NCBI RefSeq assembly: GCF_014518315.1
Contig: NZ_JACVEL010000009.1
Coordinates: forward strand, 77,965 to 141,964
Direction of reading: 5' to 3'
Length of the DNA: 64,000 nucleotides
Origin: Taishania pollutisoli
GTDB taxonomy: Bacteria; Bacteroidota; Bacteroidia; Flavobacteriales_D; Crocinitomicaceae
Below are positions 24,987 through 35,064 of this stretch, piece after piece; the first letter of the stretch is position 1; every line of letters starts with the position of its first letter. Under the pieces are notes generated by a model. The model was not told the origin of the DNA. It did no database searches and saw only the letters and a program-made list of their open reading frames with translations. A program made the position numbers and the translations under genes.

Positions 24987-27900
24987 ACCTGATTAAGTTA
25001 ATGTGTCCTGTATAGCGATGGTATGCGTCCGTTTGAATTTCCTTGAATTTTAATTGCCAGGTATATGCCCCGTCCTGTACCATTTTACCGTTGTATGTTC
25101 CATCCCAGTGTACCGAAACATCGTGCGACTCAAAAATCAGCTCCCCCCATCGGTTATAGATTGTGAATGTATAACTATACAGATCAATTCCTGCTGTAAT
25201 CACGGGGCCAAATGAATTGTTGTATTCATCGTGATCCGGTGTAAATGTATTTGGAACATAGAAAATCATGTCTTCTTTCACTGTGATAACCTTTGAAATT
25301 GAATCCACGCATCCATTTGCAGAATAGGCATAAAGTGTAATAGTATAGGTACCGTTTCCGCTATTCCCCAGTTGCAGTAAAGGAGACGTTTCCGAACTGG
25401 CGGCACCGTTGGATACCACCCAATTATACGAAGCAGCATGCGAACTCAGGTTGTGTGTTTGTATCTGTCCGCTTGTTTCCGCACTACCTTCGCCTGTATA
25501 TGTGAAGTTTGCTGTTGGAGGAGCGTCGATACAAAACGCAGGTTGCTGGACAGAGGAAGAAGAGCATCCGTTACTTGTTGTCACAACCAGTGTGACGTCA
25601 TGACATCCAGGATTTGTAACATTCAGATTGAACCCTGAGCTGTTGGTACTGATAACACTGCCATCCAGTAACCACGAATACTGTAATCCGGGAAGTACTG
25701 CTGTTGGTGTAACAGCTACGTCAGACGGGATACACGGTTCATATGTAGCCGTAAAACTCACATCCGGTACCGGAGTAATCGTTAAATTCAGCGTTGTTAT
25801 GACGGTGCAGCCATTGGGATCTTGTGTTGTATGTGTAGCTACACCCGTTCCACCTGTTGTTAATACCTGCCCGTTCCAGGTATACGGAAGAGCAGAGCTG
25901 CAAATTGAAATGTTTTCTGTCTGCTGGATTTGTGGAGAAACAACAAGATTCAATGTCGTGATCAGGTTACATCCGTTTGCGTCCTGGCTCGTGTGCGTTG
26001 CTACGTTATTTCCTCCGGCAGTAATTGTTTGTCCATGCCAGGTGTAAGGCAGTGCGTTCTGACAAATTGTAATGGTCTCAGAAGTTGTTGTTTCGGGATG
26101 AACCGTAAGGTTGAGAACGGTCGTCGAGTTACATCCGTTTGCATCCTGACTTGTGTGGGTTGCTACGTTATTTCCTCCGGCAGTGATTGTTTGCCCGTTC
26201 CAGATGTACGGAAGATCACTTTGACAAATAGCAATATTCTGTGTGGTACTCGTCTCCGGTATTACAGTTAGATTTAATGTAACAGTTGATGTACATCCAT
26301 TTGCATCTTGTGTTGCATGTGTAGCTACTCCGGTTCCACCTGCGGTTATGACCTGTCCGTTCCAGGTATAGGGAAGGTCACTTTGGCAAATTGTTAGCGT
26401 TTGTGTCGTTGCAGTTTCCGGTATTACATTCAGGTTCAGCGTAGTGATCGTATTACAACCATTTCCATTCGGCGCTGCATGCGTCGCGACACCATTTCCG
26501 CCCGTTGCAATTGTTTGTCCGTGCCACGTATACGGAAGGTCGCTTTGACAGATTGTAATGTCATCAGTTGTATTAATTTCAGAATCAACAGTCAGGTTCA
26601 ATGTCGTGGTTACATTACATCCGTTTGCATCTTGCGTTGTATGTGTTGCTACGTTAGTTCCGCCCGCTGTAATGGTTTGTCCATGCCAGGTATATGGCAA
26701 CTGGTTGCTGCAAATAGAGATATTGTCCGTTTGAGGCGTTGTTCCCGGGTGTACCGTCAAATTGAGTGTCGTTACATAATTACAACCATTCGCATCCTGG
26801 TTGGTACGTGTCGCCACTCCGTTCCCTCCTGCGGTAATCGTTTGCCCGTTCCAGGTATACGGAAGGTCACTGCTGCAAATTGTAATGTCCTCTGTTTGTG
26901 CAGGGGTCCCCGGATTAACTGTTAAATTCAATGTCAATTGTAAATCACAACCATTCGTTCCTTGTGTCATATGTGTAGCGACTCCTGTTCCTCCTGTAGT
27001 AATGGTTTGTCCATACCACGTATAGGGCAATTCTCCCGAACAAATGGTGATGTTTTCATCCTGCGTAGGCGGATCGTAATGTACAATTAATACCGGTTTA
27101 TTGGCATGGCTGTAGCCCCTGATATTGTTTCTGCATGTAAGGTGATTATTCGCTCCTCCATGGGTATTTAACCCCACGGCAAACCAGTTTGGCACCAATT
27201 GAGATTGTAAGTGATTCATGTTTGCGTTCAGATTCACGGAATGCCATCCTGTACCGGATACCAATACAGCGGTATTAAAATCACCATAAATATCTCCATC
27301 CCGGATATCAGTCAGTCGTGTCTGGTTGTTTGCTCCGACGGAAAAATCATTAACAGAGGGATCTGTTGCCATGTGCCGGAATCGTGTCATTACAACACAT
27401 CCGCTACTTGCTGTATTGTTGTCAAATACGTTATATTGCAATATCGCAGAATTGACACATGCATCATCCGGAATAGCCGTGATATCAAATTTTACCCAAC
27501 CATTGTATACTTTGTCGGTATCATACCTTCCGATCCAAAAATTGTTTTCTACACTTTCTGTGATATTGGTCGAAGTATAATTTCCGCATCCCGAAGTGTA
27601 GCAGGTATTGTTGCTGGTTGTTCGATGATGTCCCGTCCACCGCGCCAGATTTGCCGGGTACAAACTGATGGTCGGATCAATAATTAAAGGATAACTCAAT
27701 TCCTGATTCAGCCAATTGACAGGTACCAGTGTTTTAATTGTAAGTAGATTTCCGTTTTGTGTAAATTCATAATGTCCGTTTCGTTCATTCGGAGTTTCGT
27801 GGACGTGATTTCCCGCTGCATCATGGTGGTGTTCGGGAGTGTCGTAGAAGAATGGGCGGTCAAATAGCGCCATCACTGCTCCGTTACTGGTTTTAAGTGC

Positions 27901-28608
27901 AATTTTATCATCAATGGCAGATGCGGTCCATCCCGAAGGGAGCTCGACCTTTTCCTCAAACACCAGAAATTGTGCTGTTGATGGAATGGTTCCCAGCGCT
28001 GCCTGATCACGGATGATGTAATCCATTTTCCTGGAGGTCGTATTTTGAGTTAATTTCAAATCAATTCCGTCTCCATAAACATCAGGGTATACCAGTTCAT
28101 TCCAGTTGGCTTGTCCTTTTTTATCTTTTATGGAAATAATTCGGATTTCCTGCCCGTTTCCCTGGTAATACATCCGCATTCCCTTCATGTCTTTAAGGGT
28201 TTCTCCTTCCGGTAGTATCGTTGTAATGGAACCTGTGGACGACTTCGGGTAATATGTTTTATGTCTGTTGGTTGTATTTTCAAATCCGGTTGAATTTGCG
28301 TTGATTCCGTGATAGATTGTCTTCCACGAACCGTCTTCTAAATAATTGACAGGGCCGGAACCAACGACGGCGATCATTTTTCCGTTGGCATTTCGGAAGT
28401 GTTTCGCATACATACTTCTCCGGGATACATCTTCCTGATTCATTTGCAGGTGTCCGAAAGACTCTCTCTGCCACAAGTATTGTTCGTTTTCAGCTTGTTG
28501 CCCGTAGGCGTTAGAGAATGGAGTGGAGGAAGCAATTCCCAGTAAAAAAATAATAGCAGCATTCTCAATTAAAGAGATAATAACCTTCTTTTTCATCGTT
28601 GTTTTCAT
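24985..28608 (-). CDS. Giant T9SS type B surface protein with eight 54-residue repeats
   Basis: 1207 residues. A signal peptide (VIISLIENAAIIFLLGIASS) leads into a long N-terminal beta-rich region (~40-330) and a DNRLRE-like domain (~330-510). Eight tandem repeats follow (~515-945), each of the form ITIC(Q/S)SDLPYTWNGQTIT then AGGTGVATHTTQDANGC and TTLNLTV. PKD-like domains (~950-1110) and the gliding-motility-associated type B sorting domain (VPNTFTPDHDEYNN, TIYNRWGELIFESHD, GHINLIR) close the protein. The role is probably adhesion or matrix. Two Met codons (28608, 28596) are possible starts. Confidence 0.92.
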   Translation of the reverse strand: MKTTMKKKVIISLIENAAIIFLLGIASSTPFSNAYGQQAENEQYLWQRESFGHLQMNQEDVSRRSMYAKHFRNANGKMIAVVGSGPVNYLEDGSWKTIYHGINANSTGFENTTNRHKTYYPKSSTGSITTILPEGETLKDMKGMRMYYQGNGQEIRIISIKDKKGQANWNELVYPDVYGDGIDLKLTQNTTSRKMDYIIRDQAALGTIPSTAQFLVFEEKVELPSGWTASAIDDKIALKTSNGAVMALFDRPFFYDTPEHHHDAAGNHVHETPNERNGHYEFTQNGNLLTIKTLVPVNWLNQELSYPLIIDPTISLYPANLARWTGHHRTTSNNTCYTSGCGNYTSTNITESVENNFWIGRYDTDKVYNGWVKFDITAIPDDACVNSAILQYNVFDNNTASSGCVVMTRFRHMATDPSVNDFSVGANNQTRLTDIRDGDIYGDFNTAVLVSGTGWHSVNLNANMNHLQSQLVPNWFAVGLNTHGGANNHLTCRNNIRGYSHANKPVLIVHYDPPTQDENITICSGELPYTWYGQTITTGGTGVATHMTQGTNGCDLQLTLNLTVNPGTPAQTEDITICSSDLPYTWNGQTITAGGNGVATRTNQDANGCNYVTTLNLTVHPGTTPQTDNISICSNQLPYTWHGQTITAGGTNVATHTTQDANGCNVTTTLNLTVDSEINTTDDITICQSDLPYTWHGQTIATGGNGVATHAAPNGNGCNTITTLNLNVIPETATTQTLTICQSDLPYTWNGQVITAGGTGVATHATQDANGCTSTVTLNLTVIPETSTTQNIAICQSDLPYIWNGQTITAGGNNVATHTSQDANGCNSTTVLNLTVHPETTTSETITICQNALPYTWHGQTITAGGNNVATHTSQDANGCNLITTLNLVVSPQIQQTENISICSSALPYTWNGQVLTTGGTGVATHTTQDPNGCTVITTLNLTITPVPDVSFTATYEPCIPSDVAVTPTAVLPGLQYSWLLDGSVISTNSSGFNLNVTNPGCHDVTLVVTTSNGCSSSSVQQPAFCIDAPPTANFTYTGEGSAETSGQIQTHNLSSHAASYNWVVSNGAASSETSPLLQLGNSGNGTYTITLYAYSANGCVDSISKVITVKEDMIFYVPNTFTPDHDEYNNSFGPVITAGIDLYSYTFTIYNRWGELIFESHDVSVHWDGTYNGKMVQDGAYTWQLKFKEIQTDAYHRYTGHINLIR
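25776..27066 (-). repeat. Eight tandem ~162-bp coding repeats
   Basis: In-frame repeats of 53-55 codons inside the surface-protein gene. Each has one Cys at the start (TIC) and one near residue 37 (NGC), suggesting one disulfide per unit. The central units are the most alike, as expected from recombination-driven copy-number change. Confidence 0.9.
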
Positions 28609-28807
28609 AATAGCTTACGTCATTGGAACAATGAAGTTGAACGGGTGAGTAAATTCAACACATTGTTCCAAGGACAAATAAATGACCTAACAAAAAGACT
28701 AAAAAAAAGGTGAATGGTTGCTTACATTTTATATTTTGACATTTTACATTTTTCGTGTTAAAAAAACAACGTCCAAACAACCGCTTAAGACTGTAAATCA
28801 GCTACTA

Positions 28808-30139
28808 CTATTTCCCGAAAAAGTACCTGACAATATCGTTTCCGTTGGCATACAACATGAGTCCGATCAACAGGAAGAAACCAACATACTGTGCGTATTC
28901 CAATACCTTCTGAGGTGCTTCTTTTCCTGTAACAATTTCATACAACAGGAATACAACATGCCCTCCGTCAAGTGCGGGAATCGGTAAAATATTCATGAAT
29001 GCAAGAATAATGGATAAAAACGCTGTTGCATTCCAGAAGATACGCCAATCCCACTGTGGTGCAAAGATCTTACTCATAGAACCGAATCCGCCGATTTGTT
29101 TGGCTCCTTCTTTTGTAAATACCAGCCCCATTGACTTGACATAACTTCCCAATGTTTCAACTCCCAGCGATATTCCTGCAGGAAAGGATTCAAAGAATCC
29201 GAATTTCTCAGTTGCGTATGGAATGTTGAAATAATCATATCCCTGTGGTTGGAATCCGATGAATCCGGTAGAATCAACTTTTACATTCAATTGTGTTAAC
29301 TGTCCGCTTCGTACAACGCCCAATTCAATGGTTTTCTTTTTATTCTCTTTCAATGCAGACTGTAGTTCATTGAAGTAGTTGATCGGGGTAGCATTGACCG
29401 ACACAATACTGTCACCTGATTTCAATCCTGCTTTTTCAGCGTTGGAATCATCAGAAACTTTTGCTACAACAGTAGGAAATCGCAATGTATACAGTTCGGA
29501 ATACTCATTCTTTAATACAATTTGATCAAAGTTCTCGGGCAACTTTATTTCAACTTGTTCACCTGCACGGTCAACTGTCACGATGCGTTCCCCTTCAAGT
29601 ACAACAAACTTAAAAATGTCCTTGAGATTGTCTACTTTTTTATTTCCTACTTTCAGCGGAATGTCACCGTCTTCCAACCCGTATTGCTTTAATTCAGGAT
29701 AAGAAACGGCCATTCCGTATTTCTCTGCTGATTTAACGGTGTAATATTGTTTCCCCCATACAAACAGGATCATCGCATAGATCAACAATGCAAGAATAAA
29801 GTTGACCGTCACACCGCCGACCATCACGATCAGTCGCTGCCAGGCCGGTTTTGAACGAAACTCCCAAGGTTGAGGCGGTTTTGCCAATTGTTCCTTGTCC
29901 ATGGATTCATCGACCATCCCGGCAATTTTTACATATCCACCCAATGGCAGCCATCCGATTCCCCATTCCGTTTCACCGATTTTGCGCTTGAAAAGAGAGA
30001 ACCACGGATCAAAAAACAAGTAGAATTTCTCCACCCGGATTTTGAATAATTTAGCGGGGATATAATGTCCGAATTCGTGTAATACAACTAATATGGCTAA
30101 GGATAAAATAAGTTGCGATGCAATGATCAGTACTTCCAT
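28808..30139 (-). CDS. rseP: Site-2 zinc metalloprotease
   Basis: 443 residues from MEVLIIASQLILSLAIL (an upstream ATG at 30157 would add six residues). The intramembrane zinc motif HEFGH is at ~residue 21 in VVLHEFGHYIPAKLF. WGIGWLPLGGYVKIAGM follows, then tandem PDZ regions (AEKAGLKSGDSIVSV) in the periplasm. The C-terminal NILPIPALDGGH carries the third zinc ligand. It cleaves membrane-bound anti-sigma factors or signal peptides after a first cut; the RskA-type protein at 7.8 kb is a conceivable but untested substrate. Confidence 0.95.
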   Translation of the reverse strand: MEVLIIASQLILSLAILVVLHEFGHYIPAKLFKIRVEKFYLFFDPWFSLFKRKIGETEWGIGWLPLGGYVKIAGMVDESMDKEQLAKPPQPWEFRSKPAWQRLIVMVGGVTVNFILALLIYAMILFVWGKQYYTVKSAEKYGMAVSYPELKQYGLEDGDIPLKVGNKKVDNLKDIFKFVVLEGERIVTVDRAGEQVEIKLPENFDQIVLKNEYSELYTLRFPTVVAKVSDDSNAEKAGLKSGDSIVSVNATPINYFNELQSALKENKKKTIELGVVRSGQLTQLNVKVDSTGFIGFQPQGYDYFNIPYATEKFGFFESFPAGISLGVETLGSYVKSMGLVFTKEGAKQIGGFGSMSKIFAPQWDWRIFWNATAFLSIILAFMNILPIPALDGGHVVFLLYEIVTGKEAPQKVLEYAQYVGFFLLIGLMLYANGNDIVRYFFGK

Positions 30140-30170
30140 CAGATGGTTTATTTTCAATTTTAAAGAAAGG

Positions 30171-30178
30171 CAAATATA
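30171..30178 (-). promoter_or_regulatory. -7 promoter box (TATATTTG) of rseP
   Basis: TATATTTG on the minus strand, 13 or 31 bases before the two candidate start codons. Confidence 0.55.
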
Positions 30179-30298
30179 AGTATTGTTTCAGAATATTGTC
30201 AGGTACTAAAACTGCTTGTTGATAATTTTGGCAGTGTTTAACAATTTAAACTCCCGGAAAACAATTATTTTTAACGATTAAATTATAAGTTCTACTCG

Positions 30299-32464
30299 AT
30301 GAAAACAATTTTATTCACATTGCTATTGATGCCTGTCCTTCTGATTGCACAAGCTCCGAAAATGTCTCAAAAGTCGCAACAGGATCTCATATACATTCAA
30401 CGCAATATCCCGTTAATTTTAAAAGGAGACAAAGCAGTCATAGATGAGTTGCCACTGGTAACAATCAACAACCGGATCTATGTTTCATTCATCGGAAAAC
30501 TGAAAGAACAGGCAGAAGCTGCTCCTGCTGCAGAAGGAATTGTCATCGGAAAAGGTGTTGGACGGATCAGAAGTATTCGCGTGCCGTTAACCGAGTTGTA
30601 TCGCATTGCGACATTGAATCAGTTGGAATACCTGGAGCTTGCGGGAAAAATAAAACCTTCACTGGATAAGGTTTTGTTTGATACACGTGTGGACAGTGTC
30701 CATGCGGGACTGGGATTGCCTGCATCCTATACCGGGAAAAATGTCATCATCGGAGTAAACGATTGGGGATTTGACTACACATCTCCAATGTTTTACGATA
30801 CACTGCTTCAGAATTCACGAATTTTAGCCGCATGGGATCAGTTCAGACATGCCGGTTCAACTCCTGCCGATTTCAGCTATGGTGCTGAATTCAATACTCC
30901 TTCACAGTTGCAGGCAGCTCAATGTGATACATCTAATCAATTAGGGTATGCGACACATGGAACACACGTTGCCGGAATTGCAGGGGGAAGCGGTGCCGGT
31001 GTCATTGCGAAAGGAATGGGATTTGAATCGGAATACCTATTTACAACGATCCTGGTAGATGAAGCCGCTGCGCTTGATTCGTGGTATTGGATGTATCAGA
31101 AAGCGGAAGCACTTCAGAAACGATTGGTTGTGAACATGAGCTGGGGATTGTACCATTTTGGTACCAATGACGGAACGTCGTTACTGAGCCAGGCTATTGA
31201 AGAATTTACAGACCAGGGGGTCTTGTTTGTATCATCAGCAGGGAATAATGGAAGCGTTAATTTTCACTTTGAACGATCATTTAATAATGACAGCATTAAA
31301 TCCAAAATTAATTTTTATGACTATAGCCTCCACGATTCATTGTGGGGACAAAGCATCCACGGATGGGGAGAAACAGGGAAGAATTTCGAAGTAAAGATTC
31401 AGGTAATGACGACATCCGGAACATTATTGGGACAAACCGCTTACTATCCGACAACCATGAACAGCTATGATGAAGGATTTATTGTTGTTAATATCAGTGA
31501 CACTGTCTGGTACAATGTTGCTGCCCAGGAGGCACATCCGCAAAATTTAAAACCTACAGTGCGTTTCCGGATAAAAAATAAACACACGTCATTGCGTATT
31601 GATCTGGCGGTTAGGGCAATGGAAGGAACTGTTCATTTTTGGAACCTCGTAGAGTTGACTACCAACGGAGGAAATTGGGGAATGCCGTTTGTATCAATGG
31701 GAACCGGTTACATCGGGGGAAATAATTTATACGGTATCGGAGAGCCGACCTGTGCGGACGATTGTATTTCGGTAGCGTCTCATGCGGCATCATATATGCA
31801 TTCAAACGGTGTAAACATATTGGGAGGTTCCCGCTCTGCTTTTTCAAGTATTGGTCCGAGAAACGACGGAGCTTTGAAACCTGAAATTTCGGCACCGGGG
31901 TCTTCTGTGTTGAGTTCTATTTCTTCTTTTACAGATGATACCTATACAGAAGTGACATCTGTTAACTTCCAGGGAAGAGATTATCCGTTTGCCCGTTTTT
32001 CAGGCACATCCATGTCTTCTCCGGCCGTTGCCGGAATCTGTGCGTTGATCTGGGAAATCAATCCCTATTTATCTCCCCGCCAGGTAAAGCAAATCATTAT
32101 TGAAACAGCACGACAAGACAACCATACAGGTGTTATTCCGGCAGGTGGTGACACCAAATGGGGGTACGGGAAAGTCAATGCGATGGCCGCAGTAAAGGCG
32201 ACTTTGAGTTTTGTCGGATTGGAGGAAGTCGTTACAGGATATGAAAATAATTGGAGCGTTTATCCGAATCCTGCAACGACAACACTGTCAATTGAGGGGT
32301 TTGAGCAAATGGATCAGGTGCAGTTATTTGATGTGTCAGGTAAAGAAACGCAACTGAACGCTGCTGCAACCTCGTGGTCTGTTCAGGGACTTGCTTCAGG
32401 AGTGTACACCGTTCGGGTGGTTGCAAACAACCGGGTATACCAGAAAAAAGTAATGATTCATTAG
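30299..32464 (+). CDS. Secreted subtilisin-like (S8) serine protease with T9SS type A domain
   Basis: 721 residues. A signal peptide (ILFTLLLMPVLLIAQ) leads to a catalytic domain with the triad in VIIGVNDWGFDY (Asp), YATHGTHVAGIAGGSGAG (His) and FARFSGTSMSSPAVAGI (Ser). ~300 residues of insert separate His from Ser, typical of Bacteroidota subtilases. The C-terminal WSVYPNPATTTLSIEGF and ASGVYTVRVVANNRVYQKK form the sorting domain. It degrades extracellular protein. It converges on the GT2 gene with a 4-base overlap of stops. Confidence 0.95.
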   Translation: MKTILFTLLLMPVLLIAQAPKMSQKSQQDLIYIQRNIPLILKGDKAVIDELPLVTINNRIYVSFIGKLKEQAEAAPAAEGIVIGKGVGRIRSIRVPLTELYRIATLNQLEYLELAGKIKPSLDKVLFDTRVDSVHAGLGLPASYTGKNVIIGVNDWGFDYTSPMFYDTLLQNSRILAAWDQFRHAGSTPADFSYGAEFNTPSQLQAAQCDTSNQLGYATHGTHVAGIAGGSGAGVIAKGMGFESEYLFTTILVDEAAALDSWYWMYQKAEALQKRLVVNMSWGLYHFGTNDGTSLLSQAIEEFTDQGVLFVSSAGNNGSVNFHFERSFNNDSIKSKINFYDYSLHDSLWGQSIHGWGETGKNFEVKIQVMTTSGTLLGQTAYYPTTMNSYDEGFIVVNISDTVWYNVAAQEAHPQNLKPTVRFRIKNKHTSLRIDLAVRAMEGTVHFWNLVELTTNGGNWGMPFVSMGTGYIGGNNLYGIGEPTCADDCISVASHAASYMHSNGVNILGGSRSAFSSIGPRNDGALKPEISAPGSSVLSSISSFTDDTYTEVTSVNFQGRDYPFARFSGTSMSSPAVAGICALIWEINPYLSPRQVKQIIIETARQDNHTGVIPAGGDTKWGYGKVNAMAAVKATLSFVGLEEVVTGYENNWSVYPNPATTTLSIEGFEQMDQVQLFDVSGKETQLNAAATSWSVQGLASGVYTVRVVANNRVYQKKVMIH

Positions 32465-33561
32465 CGGTCAACGGGTCTTCCTTTCCAATGAAGTTGAAAA
32501 AAGAGAGAAAGGATTGCCAAAAGAAGCATATAAAACGGAAATAACAGTTCGTAAACAGGGAGCCAATATAACAATCCCTGTTTTTTTATGCTCGAAAAAT
32601 AAGGGGAAACAAAAAAATGATCTGTCTTTATTTTTGTTCCTAAAAGAAGGGTCGAAAGAAGAGCGTTATATTGATAGATGCTCCATACAGCAAGAATTAA
32701 AAATAAAAGGGTCATTACAACCTGAATCGCACCGATTTTAAGCGCAAGTGAATCGCGGACTGCAGGTGTTTTCTGAATCCATCGCACACGTTGGTTGATT
32801 AATTCTCTGAATGATTCCGGCACAGGCGTCTGAACAGAAAGAATTGCTTCCGTATGCAATGAAATGTTTTTTTTCGCGTGATTGAAATCTGCCAGTAAAA
32901 ACTGATCGTCGCCACTTGAAATATGTGCATGACTTAAGTAGGATCCAACCTCTTCAAATGCTGATTTACTGAATAGCAGGTTTGCACCACTTGCAGCGAT
33001 CGGTCGGGAATAACCATCAACAGCAAGGTTGATACTGTTGACCATGTATACGTCCAGTTCAAACAGTTGTTTCCATCCCCGGGAAGACATCTGTACCGGT
33101 AAAATGTGCATGTCGGCAGGGGAAAGCTTCTTCACCGCAGTAAAGTAATCCGGATGGAATGCAACATCAGCGTCAAGTGTAAGCAGGTAAGCAGTTTCCG
33201 CATGAGCGATTCCTGTTTGAAGAGCAGCTTTTTTGCCTGCTCCTTTTGATGTTAAAAGCGTGATCGGGTAATTGGAAAGCTGACTCCGGATTTGTTGGAT
33301 TGTATTGTCGGTGGAGTGATCATCTACAAAAATAAATCGGGCCGGTAATTCATCCGATTCTAAAATGGAAGTGAGTAGGGGAATAATCCGTTTTTCTTCA
33401 TTTCGAAATGGAATGATAACGGAAATCATTGTCAATGGAATCCCGGAATCTTCTTTTACTTGTTGTTTTCTTCTTCTTCTGAAATGTCGGGAAATACCAA
33501 TTCTTCCGAAGATAATCAGTATGGTATAAAGAGCGCAATATGTGATTACTACATCCATCAT
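32461..33561 (-). CDS. Membrane glycosyltransferase family 2
   Basis: 366 residues. An N-terminal hydrophobic stretch precedes a GT-A domain: ISVIIPFRNEEKRI, FIFVDDHSTDNT, LLTLDADVAFHPDYF (DxD), and SSGDDQFLLADFNHAK then INQRVRWIQKT (QxxRW-like). Two to three C-terminal membrane helices complete the processive GT2 layout. Sugar and acceptor unknown. It overlaps the upstream flippase-like gene by 4 bases, so the pair is co-translated. Confidence 0.88.
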   Translation of the reverse strand: MMDVVITYCALYTILIIFGRIGISRHFRRRRKQQVKEDSGIPLTMISVIIPFRNEEKRIIPLLTSILESDELPARFIFVDDHSTDNTIQQIRSQLSNYPITLLTSKGAGKKAALQTGIAHAETAYLLTLDADVAFHPDYFTAVKKLSPADMHILPVQMSSRGWKQLFELDVYMVNSINLAVDGYSRPIAASGANLLFSKSAFEEVGSYLSHAHISSGDDQFLLADFNHAKKNISLHTEAILSVQTPVPESFRELINQRVRWIQKTPAVRDSLALKIGAIQVVMTLLFLILAVWSIYQYNALLSTLLLGTKIKTDHFFVSPYFSSIKKQGLLYWLPVYELLFPFYMLLLAILSLFFQLHWKGRPVDR

Positions 33562-34466
33562 TTGATTTGATTCTTACAAATGAACAGCCCGATGAGTGTA
33601 GGAAGCAGCAGGTTGATTACCCAGATGGAAAAAGAGGCTGCTACGATGTTCCATTCCGGTAGCGAAATTCCGGCAAATACCCACAATGCGATGGATTCTC
33701 TGACGAATAGTTTTCCGAAAATCAGTGACGGGGAAAGAGTTGTCCATAAGTATAACTCCCAGATTAAGCAGTACGTGTGCCAATTCATTTCCGCACCGAA
33801 TGCGTGTAATGCGAGCAGGAATTGCAATGAAAAAATGAAATGACGAATCAGTGAAAGTAACAGGATGTTGGGGCGGAGTGAACGGTGTTGTTGGAGTAAT
33901 TCCCGGATTTGTTTGTACCATTTAACCTTCTCCCGGAAGAAGGTTATATTCTCAAATCTGAAATAAAAAATCAATGTAATGATGACTAACAATGATGGTA
34001 ACAACCAGACATACATGTGATTTGTTCCAATCAGTAAAAGCGCACCAATCCCCAGGATGATTGTTACACAAAATTGCCCCAGGTTTGCCGTGAGGGTTAA
34101 TAAGGTAATGGAGAGCCGTATTTTTCGCGGGAAGTAATAAATTCTTCCAATGAAGTTACCCTGCATATTCGGAGTAATCATTCCGGTAATTATACCCGCG
34201 AAGAAAGACTGGATTTTTGTGGCAACGGAAACATTCCGGTCGACGGATCGAAGGATGATTTCCCATTTTTTATATTCTGTCCAATAGTTGGGGAGCACTA
34301 AAATAAGTACAAACAATAATGGTAAATAATGAATAGAGGTAATTGTATTTATTGCATTGAAATTTAGCTTCTTTATTTGATAAAAACATACAACTCCGAC
34401 AGCAATTGCCAGAATAATTTTTACCAGTTTGAAGTTAACCCCGCTATTTTTATTAGTTTTAATCAA
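33558..34466 (-). CDS. Lysylphosphatidylglycerol-synthase-TM / flippase-like membrane protein
   Basis: 302 residues with about eight membrane helices. ITGMITPNMQGNFIGRIYYF is the conserved cytoplasmic-loop motif of the LPG_synthase_TM (GtrA-unrelated, AglD-like) family. The start is TTG: no ATG lies near the N-terminus. Members move or modify lipid-linked substrates. Coupling to a GT2 suggests a shared role in making or moving a glycolipid (inference). It is divergent from ruvC with only 13 bases between the starts. Confidence 0.8.
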   Translation of the reverse strand: MIKTNKNSGVNFKLVKIILAIAVGVVCFYQIKKLNFNAINTITSIHYLPLLFVLILVLPNYWTEYKKWEIILRSVDRNVSVATKIQSFFAGIITGMITPNMQGNFIGRIYYFPRKIRLSITLLTLTANLGQFCVTIILGIGALLLIGTNHMYVWLLPSLLVIITLIFYFRFENITFFREKVKWYKQIRELLQQHRSLRPNILLLSLIRHFIFSLQFLLALHAFGAEMNWHTYCLIWELYLWTTLSPSLIFGKLFVRESIALWVFAGISLPEWNIVAASFSIWVINLLLPTLIGLFICKNQIK

Positions 34467-34479
34467 AAGTTGAAATTGA

Positions 34480-35034
34480 ATGGTTGAAGATAAGATAATT
34501 CTTGGAATTGATCCCGGAACGACTGTTTTAGGGTATGGAATTATTCATGTGCAAGGGAAGAAGTTGTCATTATTGAACTTTGGAGTGGTTCAACTGGCTA
34601 AATTATCGGATCACCCGGAGAAACTGGAGCGTATTTTTTCACGCATTGACGGACTGATCAAGGAGTACAAACCGGGTGAGCTGGCAATTGAAGCCCCCTT
34701 CTTCGGGAAAAATGTTCAATCGATGCTCAAGTTAGGTCGCGCTCAGGGAGTAGCGATTGCTGCGTGCCTCAGTAATGGTATGACCTTCGAAGAATACACT
34801 CCCCGGAGAATCAAACAATCAATTACCGGCAACGGAAATGCTTCCAAGGAACAAGTAGCAGCCATGCTGGAAAAATTGTTTCAAATCAAAGAAATGCCAA
34901 AGTACCTGGATGCCACAGACGGGCTGGCTGTTGCCGTGTGTCATCATTTCTCAAAAGGAATCGGGGAACACAGCAAATCAAAAGTGAGTAATTGGGAAGG
35001 TTTCATTAAGAAAAATCCGGGAAGAAAATTGTAA
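34480..35034 (+). CDS. ruvC: Holliday junction resolvase
   Basis: 184 residues. The four acidic residues of the RNase H-like active site are in ILGIDPGTTVLGYG (Asp11), LAIEAPFFGKNVQS (Glu) and YLDATDGLAVAVCHH (two Asp). AQGVAIAA and the TPRRIKQSITGNGNASKEQV DNA-binding segment are typical. It resolves recombination junctions with RuvAB. A ~10-residue basic tail follows the usual end. Its promoter must overlap the divergent flippase-like gene. Confidence 0.96.
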   Translation: MVEDKIILGIDPGTTVLGYGIIHVQGKKLSLLNFGVVQLAKLSDHPEKLERIFSRIDGLIKEYKPGELAIEAPFFGKNVQSMLKLGRAQGVAIAACLSNGMTFEEYTPRRIKQSITGNGNASKEQVAAMLEKLFQIKEMPKYLDATDGLAVAVCHHFSKGIGEHSKSKVSNWEGFIKKNPGRKL

Positions 35035-35064
35035 AAACATTCAGATCAATATAAAAAAACAACC

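Noticed and set aside
25409..27687. Long plus-strand frames opposite the repeat protein
   Set aside because: They are periodic shadows of the repetitive minus-strand gene: Cys/Val-rich, with no starts or family resemblance.
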